DNA of 64,000 nt from Desulfoprunum benzoelyticum (GCF_014201505.1 NZ_JACHEO010000006.1:1-64000); one strand, 5' to 3'; numbered from the stretch's first letter, positions 18,246 through 26,989 are shown. The notes: generated by a model not told the origin, from the letters alone. Numbers and translations: made by a program.

Positions 18246-18602
18246 AACACGAAATGCCATGGGATTTTTAACGATTTCCCAAACATGGATTCCATGCTCT
18301 ATTTTACAAATATACAATTTTCGAAATAATATCTCTTACGAAAGGATTTCCATGCAAAGCATACTCACTTGTTGATGATTCTCCGACACGCAATCTTTGG
18401 CTTTATACACTATGACAAAGGGTCGCTATCATAAAAAAAAAACAAGCACCTATCAGAGTGATTTATTGAAATTGGAGATCAGAATGCTCTTTTACAAACC
18501 GGATTTAGGGAAATTTACGATTTCCCTTTTCGTCCTCTTTACAAAGAGATCTTTGCAGCAAGTGAACAGATTAAGAATGGACAGAACCTACAGACAAAAT
18601 AA
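18246..18602 (+). pseudogene. Possible decayed gene between glycosyltransferases
   Basis: AT-rich gap of 560 bp with no intact gene. Short protein-like fragments in different frames follow each other: one ending MLYFTNIQFSK (18329), one ending SLVDDSPTRNLWLYTL (18415), and a 46-codon piece containing ALLQTGFREIYDFPFRPLYK (18462-18602). A run of ten A bases lies in between. This looks like one gene broken by frameshifts and stops. I could not assign a family. Confidence 0.3.
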
Positions 18603-18689
18603 AGGTTATCCTTTAGAGAAAAATGGCGATTTTGGAAGGCTGATAAAATTGAAACTAAACATTAGTGATAAGCGAGAGCTTATCACATT

Positions 18690-19706
18690 ATGTGCTATAA
18701 AATGAATTATACAATTACTGCAGGAAAAAAGTATTCAAATGGAAAACCTTTCAAAGTTTCTTACTGCAAAAATCAAAACGATTCACCTATTGAAAAACCA
18801 GTTTACGACAATGTTGCCGTAATAATTGTAACATATTGGCCGGATGACGGATTTGCTGAACGTGTAGAGCATCTTTCGACATTGTTTACCAGGGTATTGG
18901 TCGTAGACAATTCTGGTGGCCCTAACCAAGAAGTAAATCTTTTACTATTAACAAAAAATTACAACATTGAAATATTAATAAATACTTGCAACTTGGGCAT
19001 TGCAACCGCAATGAACAAGGGGATTAACTGGTCTATCAATAAAGGTTATACATGGACGCTAACTCTTGATCAAGATACTCATATTAAAGATAATATTTTA
19101 GATGAAATTGGTGTTGTATATGACACTATAGAATCAAAGAAATTCATAGGATTGATTGGATGCAACTACAAAGACCTTCATGGTTCCGTTCCAACGCATT
19201 GGAGTGTCTCACAGGAAAACAATACTTATATTGATGCCCTTGTTTTCATTTCATCAGGATCTTTTCTTAATAATAAAGCTTTTGTTGATTGTGGGCCTTT
19301 TAGAGAAGACTATTTTATCGATTATGTAGACAATGAATACTGTCTGAGAGCATTATCCAAAGGATATCATGTATATATAACAAAAAAATATCTAATGACC
19401 CATTCTGTCGGCAATAGAACATGTCATAAGTTTATTTGGCGAAATTTCTATACAAACAACCATGTAGCTTTTCGTCGATATTTTATTGCAAGGAATCGAA
19501 TATGGACATTAAAAAAATACTGGAAGAATAATACATTTTGGTGTTCGCATCAGATTCTAGTTGCAATAATCGAAGCTTTAAAAATATTTTTATTCGAATC
19601 TGGAAAAACGCTAAAACTAAGAGCATTATTAGATGGTTACTTAGATGCTTTTTCAGACAAAAAACAAGACCCACAAGAAATCATTCGGAAATATTTTAAG
19701 ATATAG
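18690..19706 (+). CDS. Family 2 glycosyltransferase, rhamnosyltransferase-like
   Basis: 338 aa. VAVIIVTYWPDD begins the GT-A domain near residue 40; LVVDNSGG, CNLGIATAMNKGINW and the metal-binding LTLDQDTHI follow, and the later DYFIDYVDNEYCLRA fits the RfbF/WbbL-like rhamnosyltransferase pattern. The N-terminal 40 residues before the fold are unusual, so a later start is possible. Its 3' end overlaps the convergent glycosyltransferase gene by 11 bp. Confidence 0.85.
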   Translation: MCYKMNYTITAGKKYSNGKPFKVSYCKNQNDSPIEKPVYDNVAVIIVTYWPDDGFAERVEHLSTLFTRVLVVDNSGGPNQEVNLLLLTKNYNIEILINTCNLGIATAMNKGINWSINKGYTWTLTLDQDTHIKDNILDEIGVVYDTIESKKFIGLIGCNYKDLHGSVPTHWSVSQENNTYIDALVFISSGSFLNNKAFVDCGPFREDYFIDYVDNEYCLRALSKGYHVYITKKYLMTHSVGNRTCHKFIWRNFYTNNHVAFRRYFIARNRIWTLKKYWKNNTFWCSHQILVAIIEALKIFLFESGKTLKLRALLDGYLDAFSDKKQDPQEIIRKYFKI

Positions 19707-20778
19707 TTTTGCCTTTTATCGATTTTGCAGAGGTAAATATGCCATCATTAATCCCCTTCAATATATATTTAAATTGACTTTTCCTATCCTGATCAAACAA
19801 GGAAAACCATACCAGTGTAAATATTAGTTTGATGCAATTGTTAACTTTCCAAGCAAATGGAGTATAAGGTTTATTATAAAGCCATAAACTATTACGCACA
19901 ATCGTATAATGTCTTTTTGGCGATCTCCTTGGCATTGTTCGCCAACCAAAAAACCAGAAATTTACAACATCATCTCCTAAATTGTGATTTAACGTTGTAG
20001 AACAATCACCAAAACATTGATATGCCAAATGGCGTGCTCTCATGTACCAATCAGTTTCAACATGATCAATGAAGAAAGCCTCATCAAATTTTCCTATAAT
20101 TTGCCAAGCAGAAAGGTTAATAAAACTGCCAGATGAGTTTATGAATTGGCAGGGCAAAATAGAACAACTACAGTTGCCGCACTTCACTTTTTTCCAAATG
20201 AAATTATGTAAGACTGCAAAACCTAATTCTTTTTCCGACCTCGGATCAAAAAGACGTGGTCCTATAGCCGCGATTTTTTCCTTTCCCTCAATCAAGATTT
20301 CTAAATGGCATGTTAATACTTCAACAAGATTATTATCCGGTATGCTATCATGGTCCAGCAGTAATGCAAAATCGAATCCTAGTTTGATGGCTGTTTCGAT
20401 ACCAACATTTAAAGCTTTTGCTATGCCAAGATTTCTTTTTAGAAATATAACATTCAGATGTTCTAAATTTTGTTTTTTTTGGAGAATGAATGTCATAAAT
20501 TCATCATCAGATCCGTTGTCAACCACAATAACAAAACATTGAACTTCAATAGCATTAAGTTCTTTCTCAAAAATAAAAAGGTTGGGATTATACGTGACGA
20601 TAATAGCCGCAACCTTTTTCTCTCTTTTCTGGACTCTTGCGATGCACTTTGATTTTATATTTTCTAACACTATGCTATTACCACTGAATGATTCATATTT
20701 GTTTAATAGATTCGAATCTATTTTTGTAGACGGTAAATTAGTGTAGGGATAATTGGAGATAACCAATCTAACCAACAA
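19696..20778 (-). CDS. Family 2 glycosyltransferase, rhamnosyltransferase-like
   Basis: 360 aa. KKVAAIIVTYNPN starts the GT-A domain at about residue 54; FVIVVDNGSDDEF, RNLGIAKALNVGIE and LLLDHDSIP follow, then AFFIDHVETDWYMRA. Same architecture as the convergent 18690 gene, so the two may be related transferases adding neighbouring sugars. The predicted start overlaps the upstream methyltransferase by about 60 bp, so the true start may lie further in. Confidence 0.83.
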   Translation of the reverse strand: MLVRLVISNYPYTNLPSTKIDSNLLNKYESFSGNSIVLENIKSKCIARVQKREKKVAAIIVTYNPNLFIFEKELNAIEVQCFVIVVDNGSDDEFMTFILQKKQNLEHLNVIFLKRNLGIAKALNVGIETAIKLGFDFALLLDHDSIPDNNLVEVLTCHLEILIEGKEKIAAIGPRLFDPRSEKELGFAVLHNFIWKKVKCGNCSCSILPCQFINSSGSFINLSAWQIIGKFDEAFFIDHVETDWYMRARHLAYQCFGDCSTTLNHNLGDDVVNFWFFGWRTMPRRSPKRHYTIVRNSLWLYNKPYTPFAWKVNNCIKLIFTLVWFSLFDQDRKSQFKYILKGINDGIFTSAKSIKGKTIS

Positions 20779-21467
20779 TCAGGAATTTGTTTAATCATGG
20801 GACTTAACAACCCGTGCTTTTTCTCTATTGCTAATGTTTCTCTAAAAGCTCTAGTGCAGATATTTCGATATGCAAACCCATTCTTATCTAGTATTTTCTC
20901 CAATTCTTTTTTCTCAAGTGGTTCACAGTCATAAAAAATACCTCGACGGGCTAACCGTAAGTAATAGCTTCGCAGGTACAGCGGCAACCAGCTCAAGAAT
21001 ATGAGTTTATAATGGGGTTCTATGAGCATCCAGCGGTTTGGAACCGCTAGGTAGCCAATACCATCCATTTTCAATACACGATGAATCTCACTGATATGAT
21101 GGGATTGCGCATCACGATTGCCAACATGTTCGATTACGTGGTTAGAAATCACAACATCAAAACTTCCATTTGCAAACGGGAGCACCGTGTCTTTAATAAG
21201 AACAAACATGTATTTGTCCCGCAATAAACGCTGATCTACGACATCGACAGCCGCAACATCGCATCTGATACTTCTGTGTGTGGCAAAGTAATGAGCTATC
21301 CCTCCGGAACCAGTTCCAATCTCCAGCAATCGTATTACTTTAGATCTTGCTGAAAGGTCAAGCAAGCGCTCAATCTTGAGCGCTTTATGCTGTCGCGAGG
21401 GCAAATCGAGGACAGCGTGTGGCTTTCGATCAAGTGCCGGCAATCCCACTACCTCCACTTTCGACAT
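20718..21467 (-). CDS. SAM-dependent class I methyltransferase
   Basis: 249 aa. Motif I LLEIGTGSGGIAHYFAT, the post-I acidic VAAVDVVDQR, and the class I motif FDVVISNHVIEHV followed by SEIHRVLKMDGIGYLAVPNR. This is the UbiE/Methyltransf_11 fold. In an O-antigen cluster it may methylate a sugar, but the substrate is not visible. It overlaps the glycosyltransferase start on one side and the GT4 stop on the other, consistent with a compact leftward operon. Confidence 0.83.
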   Translation of the reverse strand: MSKVEVVGLPALDRKPHAVLDLPSRQHKALKIERLLDLSARSKVIRLLEIGTGSGGIAHYFATHRSIRCDVAAVDVVDQRLLRDKYMFVLIKDTVLPFANGSFDVVISNHVIEHVGNRDAQSHHISEIHRVLKMDGIGYLAVPNRWMLIEPHYKLIFLSWLPLYLRSYYLRLARRGIFYDCEPLEKKELEKILDKNGFAYRNICTRAFRETLAIEKKHGLLSPMIKQIPDCWLDWLSPIIPTLIYRLQK

Positions 21468-22602
21468 TATGAAAAACTCTCCTCAGCTGACTACCAAACT
21501 CATTCCACTGAAATAATTCGGCAAATTTTCTGCACTCACCAGTAGGTTTAGGCGACGCTCCTTCCTTGATAAGTTCAATTACAGCTTGAGCAAAAGAGAT
21601 ATTATCATTTGCACGTATCAGTCTACCACAACAACCATCAGAAACCGCATCCGGCACTCCACCAACCGAAAAAGCTACCGTAGGTAACCCGTGAGCTGCT
21701 GCCTCTACTGCAACCATTCCAAATCCCTCTATATCATGATTGCTTTGTTGAACTGGAAACACGAGAACGTCAGCGGCAAAATAGGCATTATCAAGCTCCT
21801 CATCTGAACAATTACCCAAAAAATTAACCCTGTTTTTTAACCCTTTTTCTATTAAGACAGATCTGATCCGGGCACGTTCATCCGTCACAGTCTGCAACGC
21901 ATCGACCGGATCATCCCCAATAACTACCAATATTGATTTTGGCGCCTCTGATATAATATTCGGTAAAATATTTTCTACGAAATACAATAACCCCTTACGG
22001 GGTGTAATACGACCAACACAAAGCATAATAGGGGACTGACCGAAGTTATAACGTGATCGAAAGGCAAGATTTTTATTATGGACATCTGCCATATCCGGCA
22101 TTTCAACTCCTGGGTGCAAGATCGAAATGCACTCTGACGGTACCCTTGCTTCTAATGCGAGTTGTTTCGTATAGCGGCTATTGACAAGCACATGATCAAA
22201 ATATTGAAAAAATGGTAGCCATATTGACCGATAAACAGAATGCTGAACCTTCACATCAAGGCCATGTAAGTAAACAATACATCGCGCCCTCGAAAGGCGG
22301 GCGAATATCCAAACGATTGGGGCTGTAAGACCGCTGCCGGCAAATATTATATTTGGACGATGACGCACAACCGATCTTAATGCCCCTAAGGTAGTACCAA
22401 GCAGAAAAAAGAACATAGGACTCAGCTGTACTTCAATGACATTTACATCAGGAGGTAATTTATCTTTACAGCCAGAAGGACCCACTACTTGAACTTGATA
22501 GTCAGATCTTAACTCATCGATTGCATGCCATATCAAACGCTCCATACCTCCAACAAGTGGTGGTAAATTGCGGGTTACGATCAACACATTCGCTTTATTC
22601 AT
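21430..22602 (-). CDS. Family 4 glycosyltransferase
   Basis: 390 aa from the start MNKANVLIVTRNLPPLVGGMERL; an upstream ATG at 22635 would overlap the preceding gene. GT-B fold with an N-terminal acceptor domain, then LCVGRITPRKGLLYF beginning the donor domain and the GT4 signature EGFGMVAVEAAAHGLPTVA (Glu-x7-Glu). The donor is likely a nucleotide sugar and the product an O-antigen or exopolysaccharide linkage. Confidence 0.88.
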   Translation of the reverse strand: MNKANVLIVTRNLPPLVGGMERLIWHAIDELRSDYQVQVVGPSGCKDKLPPDVNVIEVQLSPMFFFLLGTTLGALRSVVRHRPNIIFAGSGLTAPIVWIFARLSRARCIVYLHGLDVKVQHSVYRSIWLPFFQYFDHVLVNSRYTKQLALEARVPSECISILHPGVEMPDMADVHNKNLAFRSRYNFGQSPIMLCVGRITPRKGLLYFVENILPNIISEAPKSILVVIGDDPVDALQTVTDERARIRSVLIEKGLKNRVNFLGNCSDEELDNAYFAADVLVFPVQQSNHDIEGFGMVAVEAAAHGLPTVAFSVGGVPDAVSDGCCGRLIRANDNISFAQAVIELIKEGASPKPTGECRKFAELFQWNEFGSQLRRVFHNVESGGSGIAGT

Positions 22603-22618
22603 TTTCCGAAATAAATTT

Positions 22619-23488
22619 TTATTCAACCCTGTCATACCGCATTTGGCTGATCTGTTCCGCTACCAGTCCAATCATAAAAATAATGATCGAGCTGTTAAAC
22701 AGCATGGCCGACATGTTGGTAAATCTTGCCGCCGTCACAAATGTATAAAAATAGTAGCCAAGAGCCACTGCAAAGAAAGCGGCACTAATCGGCAGAAACA
22801 CCCGCAGCGGCGAGAACAGGGTCGCGATCTTGGTGATGATAAGGAAAAACCGGGTGCCATCCTGGAACAGTTTTATTTTGCTCTTGCCGATGCGGTATTT
22901 CGTTTCGATCGGGACGTATTTGACGCTGCGGCCGCTGCGCAGGTAGGCCATCGTCAGGGTGGACGGGTAGGAAAAGGTGTTGGGCAGCAGGTAGATGAAC
23001 TGTCGGGCCGTGGACAGCCGAACCAGCCTGAAACCCGAGGTCAGATCCTCCACCTTGAATTTGGTCACATAGGAGGCGAACCAGTTGTAGACGGTGTTGG
23101 CGATGTCGCGGTGCATCGCCGTCTCGGAGTTGCTGCTCCGCGCCCCCACCACCATATCGTAGGTGTCTTTGTGTTCGAGGAGGCGGGCGATATCTTCCGG
23201 GGCGTGCTGGCCATCGGCATCCATCATCACCACCCATTCGCCCTGGGCCGCACGCAAGCCTGATTTGATCGCCGCCCCGTTGCCGATATTGTAGGGGTGG
23301 GGCCAGACATTGGCGCCGGCCTCCATTGCCTTTTGGAGGGTGGTGTCGGTTGATCCGTCGTCTACTACCAGGATTTCGTAATTTGGGTATAGTTCCCGGA
23401 TTCGGCGGATGGTGTCGCCGATGCTGAGTTCTTCGTTGTAGGCGGGTAGCAGGATGGTGACGGGGACCTTCTTTTTCTTCTCGTCCAC
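22619..23488 (-). CDS. DPM/GtrB-like family 2 glycosyltransferase with membrane anchor
   Basis: 289 aa. VTILLPAYNEELSIGDTI, LVVDDGSTDTT, IGNGAAIKSGLRAAQGEWVVMMDADGQH are the classic dolichyl/undecaprenyl-phosphate glycosyltransferase motifs. Two hydrophobic segments at about 232-285 anchor the C-terminus. Such enzymes make the polyprenyl-phosphate sugars used by GT-C transferases, so this one could supply donors for the pilin-linked GT-C proteins at 6-11 kb (inference). GTG start preceded by an AG-rich site. First gene of the leftward unit. Confidence 0.87.
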   Translation of the reverse strand: MDEKKKKVPVTILLPAYNEELSIGDTIRRIRELYPNYEILVVDDGSTDTTLQKAMEAGANVWPHPYNIGNGAAIKSGLRAAQGEWVVMMDADGQHAPEDIARLLEHKDTYDMVVGARSSNSETAMHRDIANTVYNWFASYVTKFKVEDLTSGFRLVRLSTARQFIYLLPNTFSYPSTLTMAYLRSGRSVKYVPIETKYRIGKSKIKLFQDGTRFFLIITKIATLFSPLRVFLPISAAFFAVALGYYFYTFVTAARFTNMSAMLFNSSIIIFMIGLVAEQISQMRYDRVE

Positions 23489-23689
23489 TCTCTTTCCCCT
23501 TTCCTGATTGGATTTTTTTTACTGCGTTTTGTGTTCGGTTGGTGGGCACTCGGAAATGTAGCCGGGATTGTGGTCTTGTGCAACTTTTGTAACGATTTGC
23601 GAAGGATAAACATATTGGGGAGGGTTTTGCAAAATTTATGTTGGGGTGGTGTTTGATTTCGGTTGTTGAAATGTGATTTGAGGGGGGAA

Positions 23690-24060
23690 AAGCAAGATTT
23701 CTCGCTTCGCTTCGAAATGACAGCGGGGGTGGGAGTTTGGGTTTGGCCCTATCGGGAATGGTGAAATTTCTCGCTTTGCTTGGAATGACAGCGGGGGTTG
23801 GAGTTTGGGTTTGGCCCTATCGGGAAGGGTGAGATTTCTCGCTTTGCTCGGAATGACAGCGGGGGTGGGGGTATGGGCTTGGCCTTAACGGGAACAGCAA
23901 GATTTCTCGCTTCGCTTCGAAATGACCGCGGGGGTTGGGTTTTGGACATTGGCCCTATCGGGAATGATGAGATTTCTCGCTTCGCTTCGAAATGACAGGA
24001 AGAAAAACGGAATGACAGCGGGGGTGAGAGTGTGGGCTTGGCCCTATCGGGAAGTATCTC
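23690..24060 (-). repeat. Array of five interspersed-repeat units, about 69-bp period, inverted
   Basis: The core GATTTCTCGC (the reverse complement of that at 4.6 kb) begins at 23696, 23765, 23833, 23901 and 23971, followed by a partial unit to about 24060. The unit lacks the extra CCGAGCCCCC block of the first array, which explains the shorter period. No gene lies between 23489 and 24149. Confidence 0.9.
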
Positions 24061-24120
24061 CCAATTCTCAAAACCGAACATCATCTCTGAGCATGGGCGC
24101 CGGCCAAGGGTAACAGGAAT

Positions 24121-24149
24121 TTGACAATCGTTAACTCTTTTGTTAATGT
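24121..24149 (+). promoter_or_regulatory. Sigma-70 promoter of the first HigBA-like module
   Basis: TTGACA at 24121, 17 nt, TAATGT at 24144. Repeated GTTAA words between the boxes could be antitoxin-binding sites. The predicted start is close to the ATG at 24156, so the transcript may be nearly leaderless. Confidence 0.6.
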
Positions 24150-24489
24150 ATGCGCATGGGATACGAAATCGAATACTATAGCGAAAAGGTACAGGAAGAA
24201 ATAGCCAGGCTGCCGAAAACCTTGGTTGCCCGCTACCTCAGACTTGCCGAGCGAATGATGGTTTTCGGTCCTGACTTGGGAATGCCACACAGCCGAGCCA
24301 TGAAAGGCGGCTTGTTTGAACTGCGCCTTATAGGCGCAGAGGGAATCGCAAGAGTTTTTTTACTGTACGGTAGCGGGACGTCGCATTGTCATATTGCATA
24401 GTTTTGTCAAAAAGACCAACCGAACGCCGAGTGCGGAACTTGCCGTCGCCAAGCGTCGATTGAAAGAGGTGTGCCATGTTAAGTCATGA
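24150..24489 (+). pseudogene. Frameshifted HigB/RelE-superfamily toxin
   Basis: The frame opens as YEIEYYSEKVQEEIARLPKT...SRAMKGGLFELRLIGAEGIARVF, a phage-derived Gp49-like/HigB toxin, then runs out of frame at a seven-T run (about 24355-24361). Removing one T restores the frame: VFYCTVAGRRIVILHSFVKK followed by TNRTPSAELAVAKRRLKEV, ending at 24489, where the stop overlaps the antitoxin start by 14 bp as in intact modules. The last step is inactivation, slippage-based control or a sequencing error; sequence alone cannot tell. Confidence 0.8.
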
Positions 24490-24763
24490 AGATTTTAAGA
24501 AAAAACTCCTTTCCGATCCGGAAGTAAAAAAAGAGTATGATCAACTTGAGCCGGAATTTTTGCTGCTTGATGAACTTCGCCGCGCTCGCGAGGCCTCCGG
24601 CTTGTCACAGGCCGAGATTGCCCGACGCATGGGAACCAAGCCACCGGCGTTGTCGCGCATGCTCTCCGGGATGTCGAGCGCCAAACACTCTCCATCGATT
24701 GCCACGCTACGGAAATACGCCGAGGCCTGTGGTATGAAGCTGCAGGTCCACATATCGAAATGA
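24476..24763 (+). CDS. HigA-like XRE antitoxin
   Basis: 95 aa helix-turn-helix protein: ARRMGTKPPALSRMLSG is the recognition helix region after LRRAREASGLSQAEI. It follows and overlaps the frameshifted toxin. Antitoxins of this family bind their own promoter and block the toxin. Intact, although its toxin is not. Confidence 0.85.
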   Translation: MLSHEDFKKKLLSDPEVKKEYDQLEPEFLLLDELRRAREASGLSQAEIARRMGTKPPALSRMLSGMSSAKHSPSIATLRKYAEACGMKLQVHISK

Positions 24764-24894
24764 TTGGCAGCGGGGTCAATGCCTTTTCCGAGTATGAGCG
24801 CGGCGTCAGGCAACCGGCCAAATCGACCGTCCTGCTGTTGAAGTTGCTCGATCGCCATCCCGACCTCCTCCCGGAGGTTCTGGCGGCATCCTGA
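24764..24894 (+). pseudogene. C-terminal remnant of an MqsA/YgiT-like antitoxin
   Basis: An open stretch of 42 codons (24766-24894) with no start reads GSGVNAFSEYERGVRQPAKS followed by a leucine-rich tail ending PEVLAAS. This matches the end of the HTH domain of MqsA-type antitoxins. The zinc-ribbon N-terminus and the toxin are missing. Confidence 0.55.
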
Positions 24895-24947
24895 ATGCTC
24901 GCATAATGTCCATGGCGTTGCCCTCCTCAATCCCACTTCCCGGCGAT

Positions 24948-25050
24948 TCATTTTGCAGTGGCCTTCTTAATGATCTCGGGGATGATCCCTTTGTCGATGA
25001 CGTCGGGGTTGCCGATCAGGCGACGGGGCTGCGAGGGAATATTGACACCT
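24948..25050 (-). pseudogene. Short coding-like remnant, unidentified
   Basis: On the minus strand an open frame without a start codon ends NPDVIDKGIIPEIIKKATAK at a stop at 24948. It reads like the tail of a real protein but I cannot place it. The rest of 24895-25076 holds nothing recognisable. Confidence 0.3.
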
Positions 25051-25076
25051 ATGTTTGTTGTTACTACAATAAATAA

Positions 25077-25349
25077 ATGGCTATTGAATTCGACCAGAAC
25101 AAACGCGACAAAACGCTGCAGCAGCGGGGTCTCGATTTCGCCAGGGCAGCAGAAGTCTTTGCTTCGGTCGCCGTCACCATCGAGGATATTCGCCGGGATT
25201 ACGGCGAAAAGAGATATATCTCCGTTGGTTTACTGGATCTCCGGGCTGTGGTTGTGGTCTGGACCCCACGCGGTAAAACTCGCCGCATCATTTCAATGAG
25301 GTACGCCAATGATCGCGAAAAAGAAAAGTACTCGAAGCACCTGGATTGA
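25077..25349 (+). CDS. brnT: BrnT-family toxin
   Basis: 90 aa RelE-fold ribonuclease toxin. FDQNKRDKTLQQRGLDFARAAEVF, then YGEKRYISVGLLDLRAVVVVWTPRGKTRRIISMRYANDREKEKY, is the BrnT pattern (start FDwDpaKa..., end R.ISaRkA...E...Y). Intact. It overlaps brnA by 41 bp, the normal toxin-first order for this family. A second, broken BrnT copy lies at 28150. Confidence 0.9.
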   Translation: MAIEFDQNKRDKTLQQRGLDFARAAEVFASVAVTIEDIRRDYGEKRYISVGLLDLRAVVVVWTPRGKTRRIISMRYANDREKEKYSKHLD

Positions 25350-25611
25350 TCCCGACGACGCCCCCGAGCTGACCGACGAGGACTTTGCTCGCGGCGTATG
25401 GACGATCGGTGAAAAAGTCGTTTCCCGTGAAGAGGCACTGAAAGCGCTCAATAAGGTCACGCGCGGTCGGCCGGCCGGAACGGCGACGAAATCATCAACC
25501 ACCGTCCGTTTCGACAACGACGTGCTGGACGCCTTCAAGGCCAGCGGCAAAGGCTGGCAGAGCCGCATGAACGCCGCCCTCCGCGACTGGTTGAAGGAAC
25601 ATCGGCCATGA
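25309..25611 (+). CDS. brnA: BrnA-family antitoxin
   Basis: 100 aa. N-terminal toxin-binding region (STRSTWIDPDDAPELTDEDF) and a C-terminal ribbon-helix-helix fold (STTVRFDNDVLDAFKASGKG). The last 55 residues are almost identical to those of the second BrnA at 28205, showing a recent duplication or conversion. Autoregulation by the RHH domain is known for the family. Confidence 0.9.
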   Translation: MIAKKKSTRSTWIDPDDAPELTDEDFARGVWTIGEKVVSREEALKALNKVTRGRPAGTATKSSTTVRFDNDVLDAFKASGKGWQSRMNAALRDWLKEHRP

Positions 25612-25644
25612 AGAACCAGGCGCCTCTTGTGCCATTCGAATATT

Positions 25645-25668
25645 TGACGTCATGACGTCATGACGTTA
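25645..25668. promoter_or_regulatory. Three tandem TGACGTCA sites, probable RHH operator
   Basis: Two perfect copies of the palindrome TGACGTCA (25645, 25653) are followed directly by TGACGTTA (25661). They lie 27 bp upstream of the RHH antitoxin start. Tandem short palindromes are how ribbon-helix-helix antitoxins bind. Confidence 0.75.
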
Positions 25669-25694
25669 CACTGTTGAAAACAGGGGGTGATTGT

Positions 25695-25928
25695 ATGTCT
25701 GCACAAGCGAAGAGAGCGACGATCTATTTTGACCCGGAGATACACAGGGCGCTGAAATTGAAAGCACTGGAAACTTCTCGATCGATTACCGATCTGGTCA
25801 ATCAGGCGGTAAAGGAGGCCCTGGCCGAGGATGCGGGAGATATTCTCGCCTGTGAGGAGCGGAAAAACGAGCCGCTGATCAGTTATGATCAAATGGTAAA
25901 AAAATTGAGGAAAGATGGAAGGATATAG
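25695..25928 (+). CDS. Ribbon-helix-helix antitoxin (RelB/CopG type)
   Basis: 77 aa from ATG 25695, placed after AGGGGG. The N-terminal RHH fold is AKRATIYFDPEIHRALKLKA followed by LETSRSITDLVNQAVKEAL; the C-terminal tail ENEPLISYDQMVKKLRKDGRI-like region wraps the toxin in relatives. It overlaps the RelE toxin by 14 bp and sits behind a tandem operator. Confidence 0.88.
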   Translation: MSAQAKRATIYFDPEIHRALKLKALETSRSITDLVNQAVKEALAEDAGDILACEERKNEPLISYDQMVKKLRKDGRI

Positions 25929-26181
25929 CATCTTCTTCAAAAAATCCGTCGAGAAGGATCTCGATGGCATACCAAAGAGCTCTTTGACGAAGATTCTCCA
26001 AAGAATAGAGGCTCTGAAGATAGATCCCCGGCCACGTGGGAGCGAAAAACTCACCGGCCAGGAACTGTATCGCATTCGGCAGGGACTATTCAGAATCGTT
26101 TACTCGATTCAAGACCGGGAATTGACAATCTGGATCATCAGGATCGCGCATCGCAGGGAAATATACAGGAAATTGCGATAG
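25915..26181 (+). CDS. RelE/ParE-family toxin
   Basis: 88 aa. YSIFFKKSVEKDLDGIPKSS, DPRPRGSEKLTGQELYRIRQ and FRIVYSIQDRELTIWIIRIAHRREIY follow the RelE pattern: ordered secondary structure with Arg/Tyr/His near the C-terminus, as in mRNA interferases. Intact and coupled to its antitoxin. Confidence 0.9.
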   Translation: MEGYSIFFKKSVEKDLDGIPKSSLTKILQRIEALKIDPRPRGSEKLTGQELYRIRQGLFRIVYSIQDRELTIWIIRIAHRREIYRKLR

Positions 26182-26219
26182 CCGGGGTTGTCATCGCGTC
26201 GAACACCGTTCTCCCTCTG

Positions 26220-26708
26220 TTATACATCCCAATCCGTGAGATTCAGCATGAGGGTCATCGGATTGAAAGGAGATTCCCGGAAACCATACCGGAGATAAAA
26301 ATCCTTTGCCGATTCGGAAAGGGCATGGACCAGAAGGGCCCGAATGCCGGCCTTGCGCGAAACGGTGAGGGTTCGCAGCACCGCGTCTTTCAACAGTCCG
26401 GCGCCGACACCGTGTTTCTGCCAATGCCGGGCAACGGCTAGTCGGCCCAGGACCATGACCGGCAGTGGGTCCGGCATCCCCCGTTTCACCCTGCCCGGGG
26501 CCTCTCCGCGTCGCACGCTGCCTGTGGCCAGAGCGTAAAAACCGACAACCCGCTGATGATCGCAGGTAACAAACGTCCGGGAGGCCCCTGTTGTTTCGTT
26601 GATCAGCGCCTGCCGCTGCAGCCACTGGTTCAGCGTTTGTATCCCGCAATCGAATTGATCGAGACCATGCCCTGGCGTGATTGGTTCCGGGGCGGTCAAT
26701 CTTCCCAT
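26220..26708 (-). CDS. GNAT-family acetyltransferase toxin (TacT-like)
   Basis: 162 aa. LGRLAVARHWQKHGVGAGLL is the acetyl-CoA pyrophosphate loop, and LSESAKDFYLRYGFRESPFNPMTL closes the GNAT fold. DQFDCGIQTLNQWLQRQAL near the N-terminus is typical of TacT/AtaT-type toxins that acetylate aminoacyl-tRNA. It overlaps a DUF1778 antitoxin by 13 bp, the standard partner. Transcribed opposite to the modules on both sides. Confidence 0.9.
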   Translation of the reverse strand: MGRLTAPEPITPGHGLDQFDCGIQTLNQWLQRQALINETTGASRTFVTCDHQRVVGFYALATGSVRRGEAPGRVKRGMPDPLPVMVLGRLAVARHWQKHGVGAGLLKDAVLRTLTVSRKAGIRALLVHALSESAKDFYLRYGFRESPFNPMTLMLNLTDWDV

Positions 26709-26968
26709 GGCGCCCTGGCGGCCAGGATTTTCTTCATCGCCTCGGCTGCAGGCGTCTTCAGGGCAGCCTCAAAGGCCGCGAACTCTTCCTCCTGAACGAA
26801 AAAAAGGCGTTGATCCAGCAGAACGTTTTCCGCCTCCCGGCAAGCGGCTTCGAGCATGAAATCGGATCGGCTTTTGTTCACCGCTGCCGCCGCGCTGTCG
26901 ATCAGGTTGCGTTGTGCGGCCAATGCCCTGATGTTGATCGGTGCTTTGCGCGTTTCAGTGTTCGCCAT
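26696..26968 (-). CDS. DUF1778/TacA-like antitoxin
   Basis: 90 aa from MANTETRKAPINIRALAAQR, which follows AAGGAGGACCTC; longer in-frame versions read through repeat DNA and are rejected. The N-terminal RHH domain binds DNA and the C-terminal FFVQEEEFAAFEAALKTPAA helix blocks the acetyltransferase in relatives. Confidence 0.9.
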   Translation of the reverse strand: MANTETRKAPINIRALAAQRNLIDSAAAAVNKSRSDFMLEAACREAENVLLDQRLFFVQEEEFAAFEAALKTPAAEAMKKILAARAPWED

Positions 26969-26989
26969 GAGGTCCTCCTTGTGCTTTTG

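Noticed and set aside
18397-18705. 102-codon frame in the O-antigen gap
   Set aside because: Lysine-rich with no motif; better fragments in other frames suggest a decayed gene.
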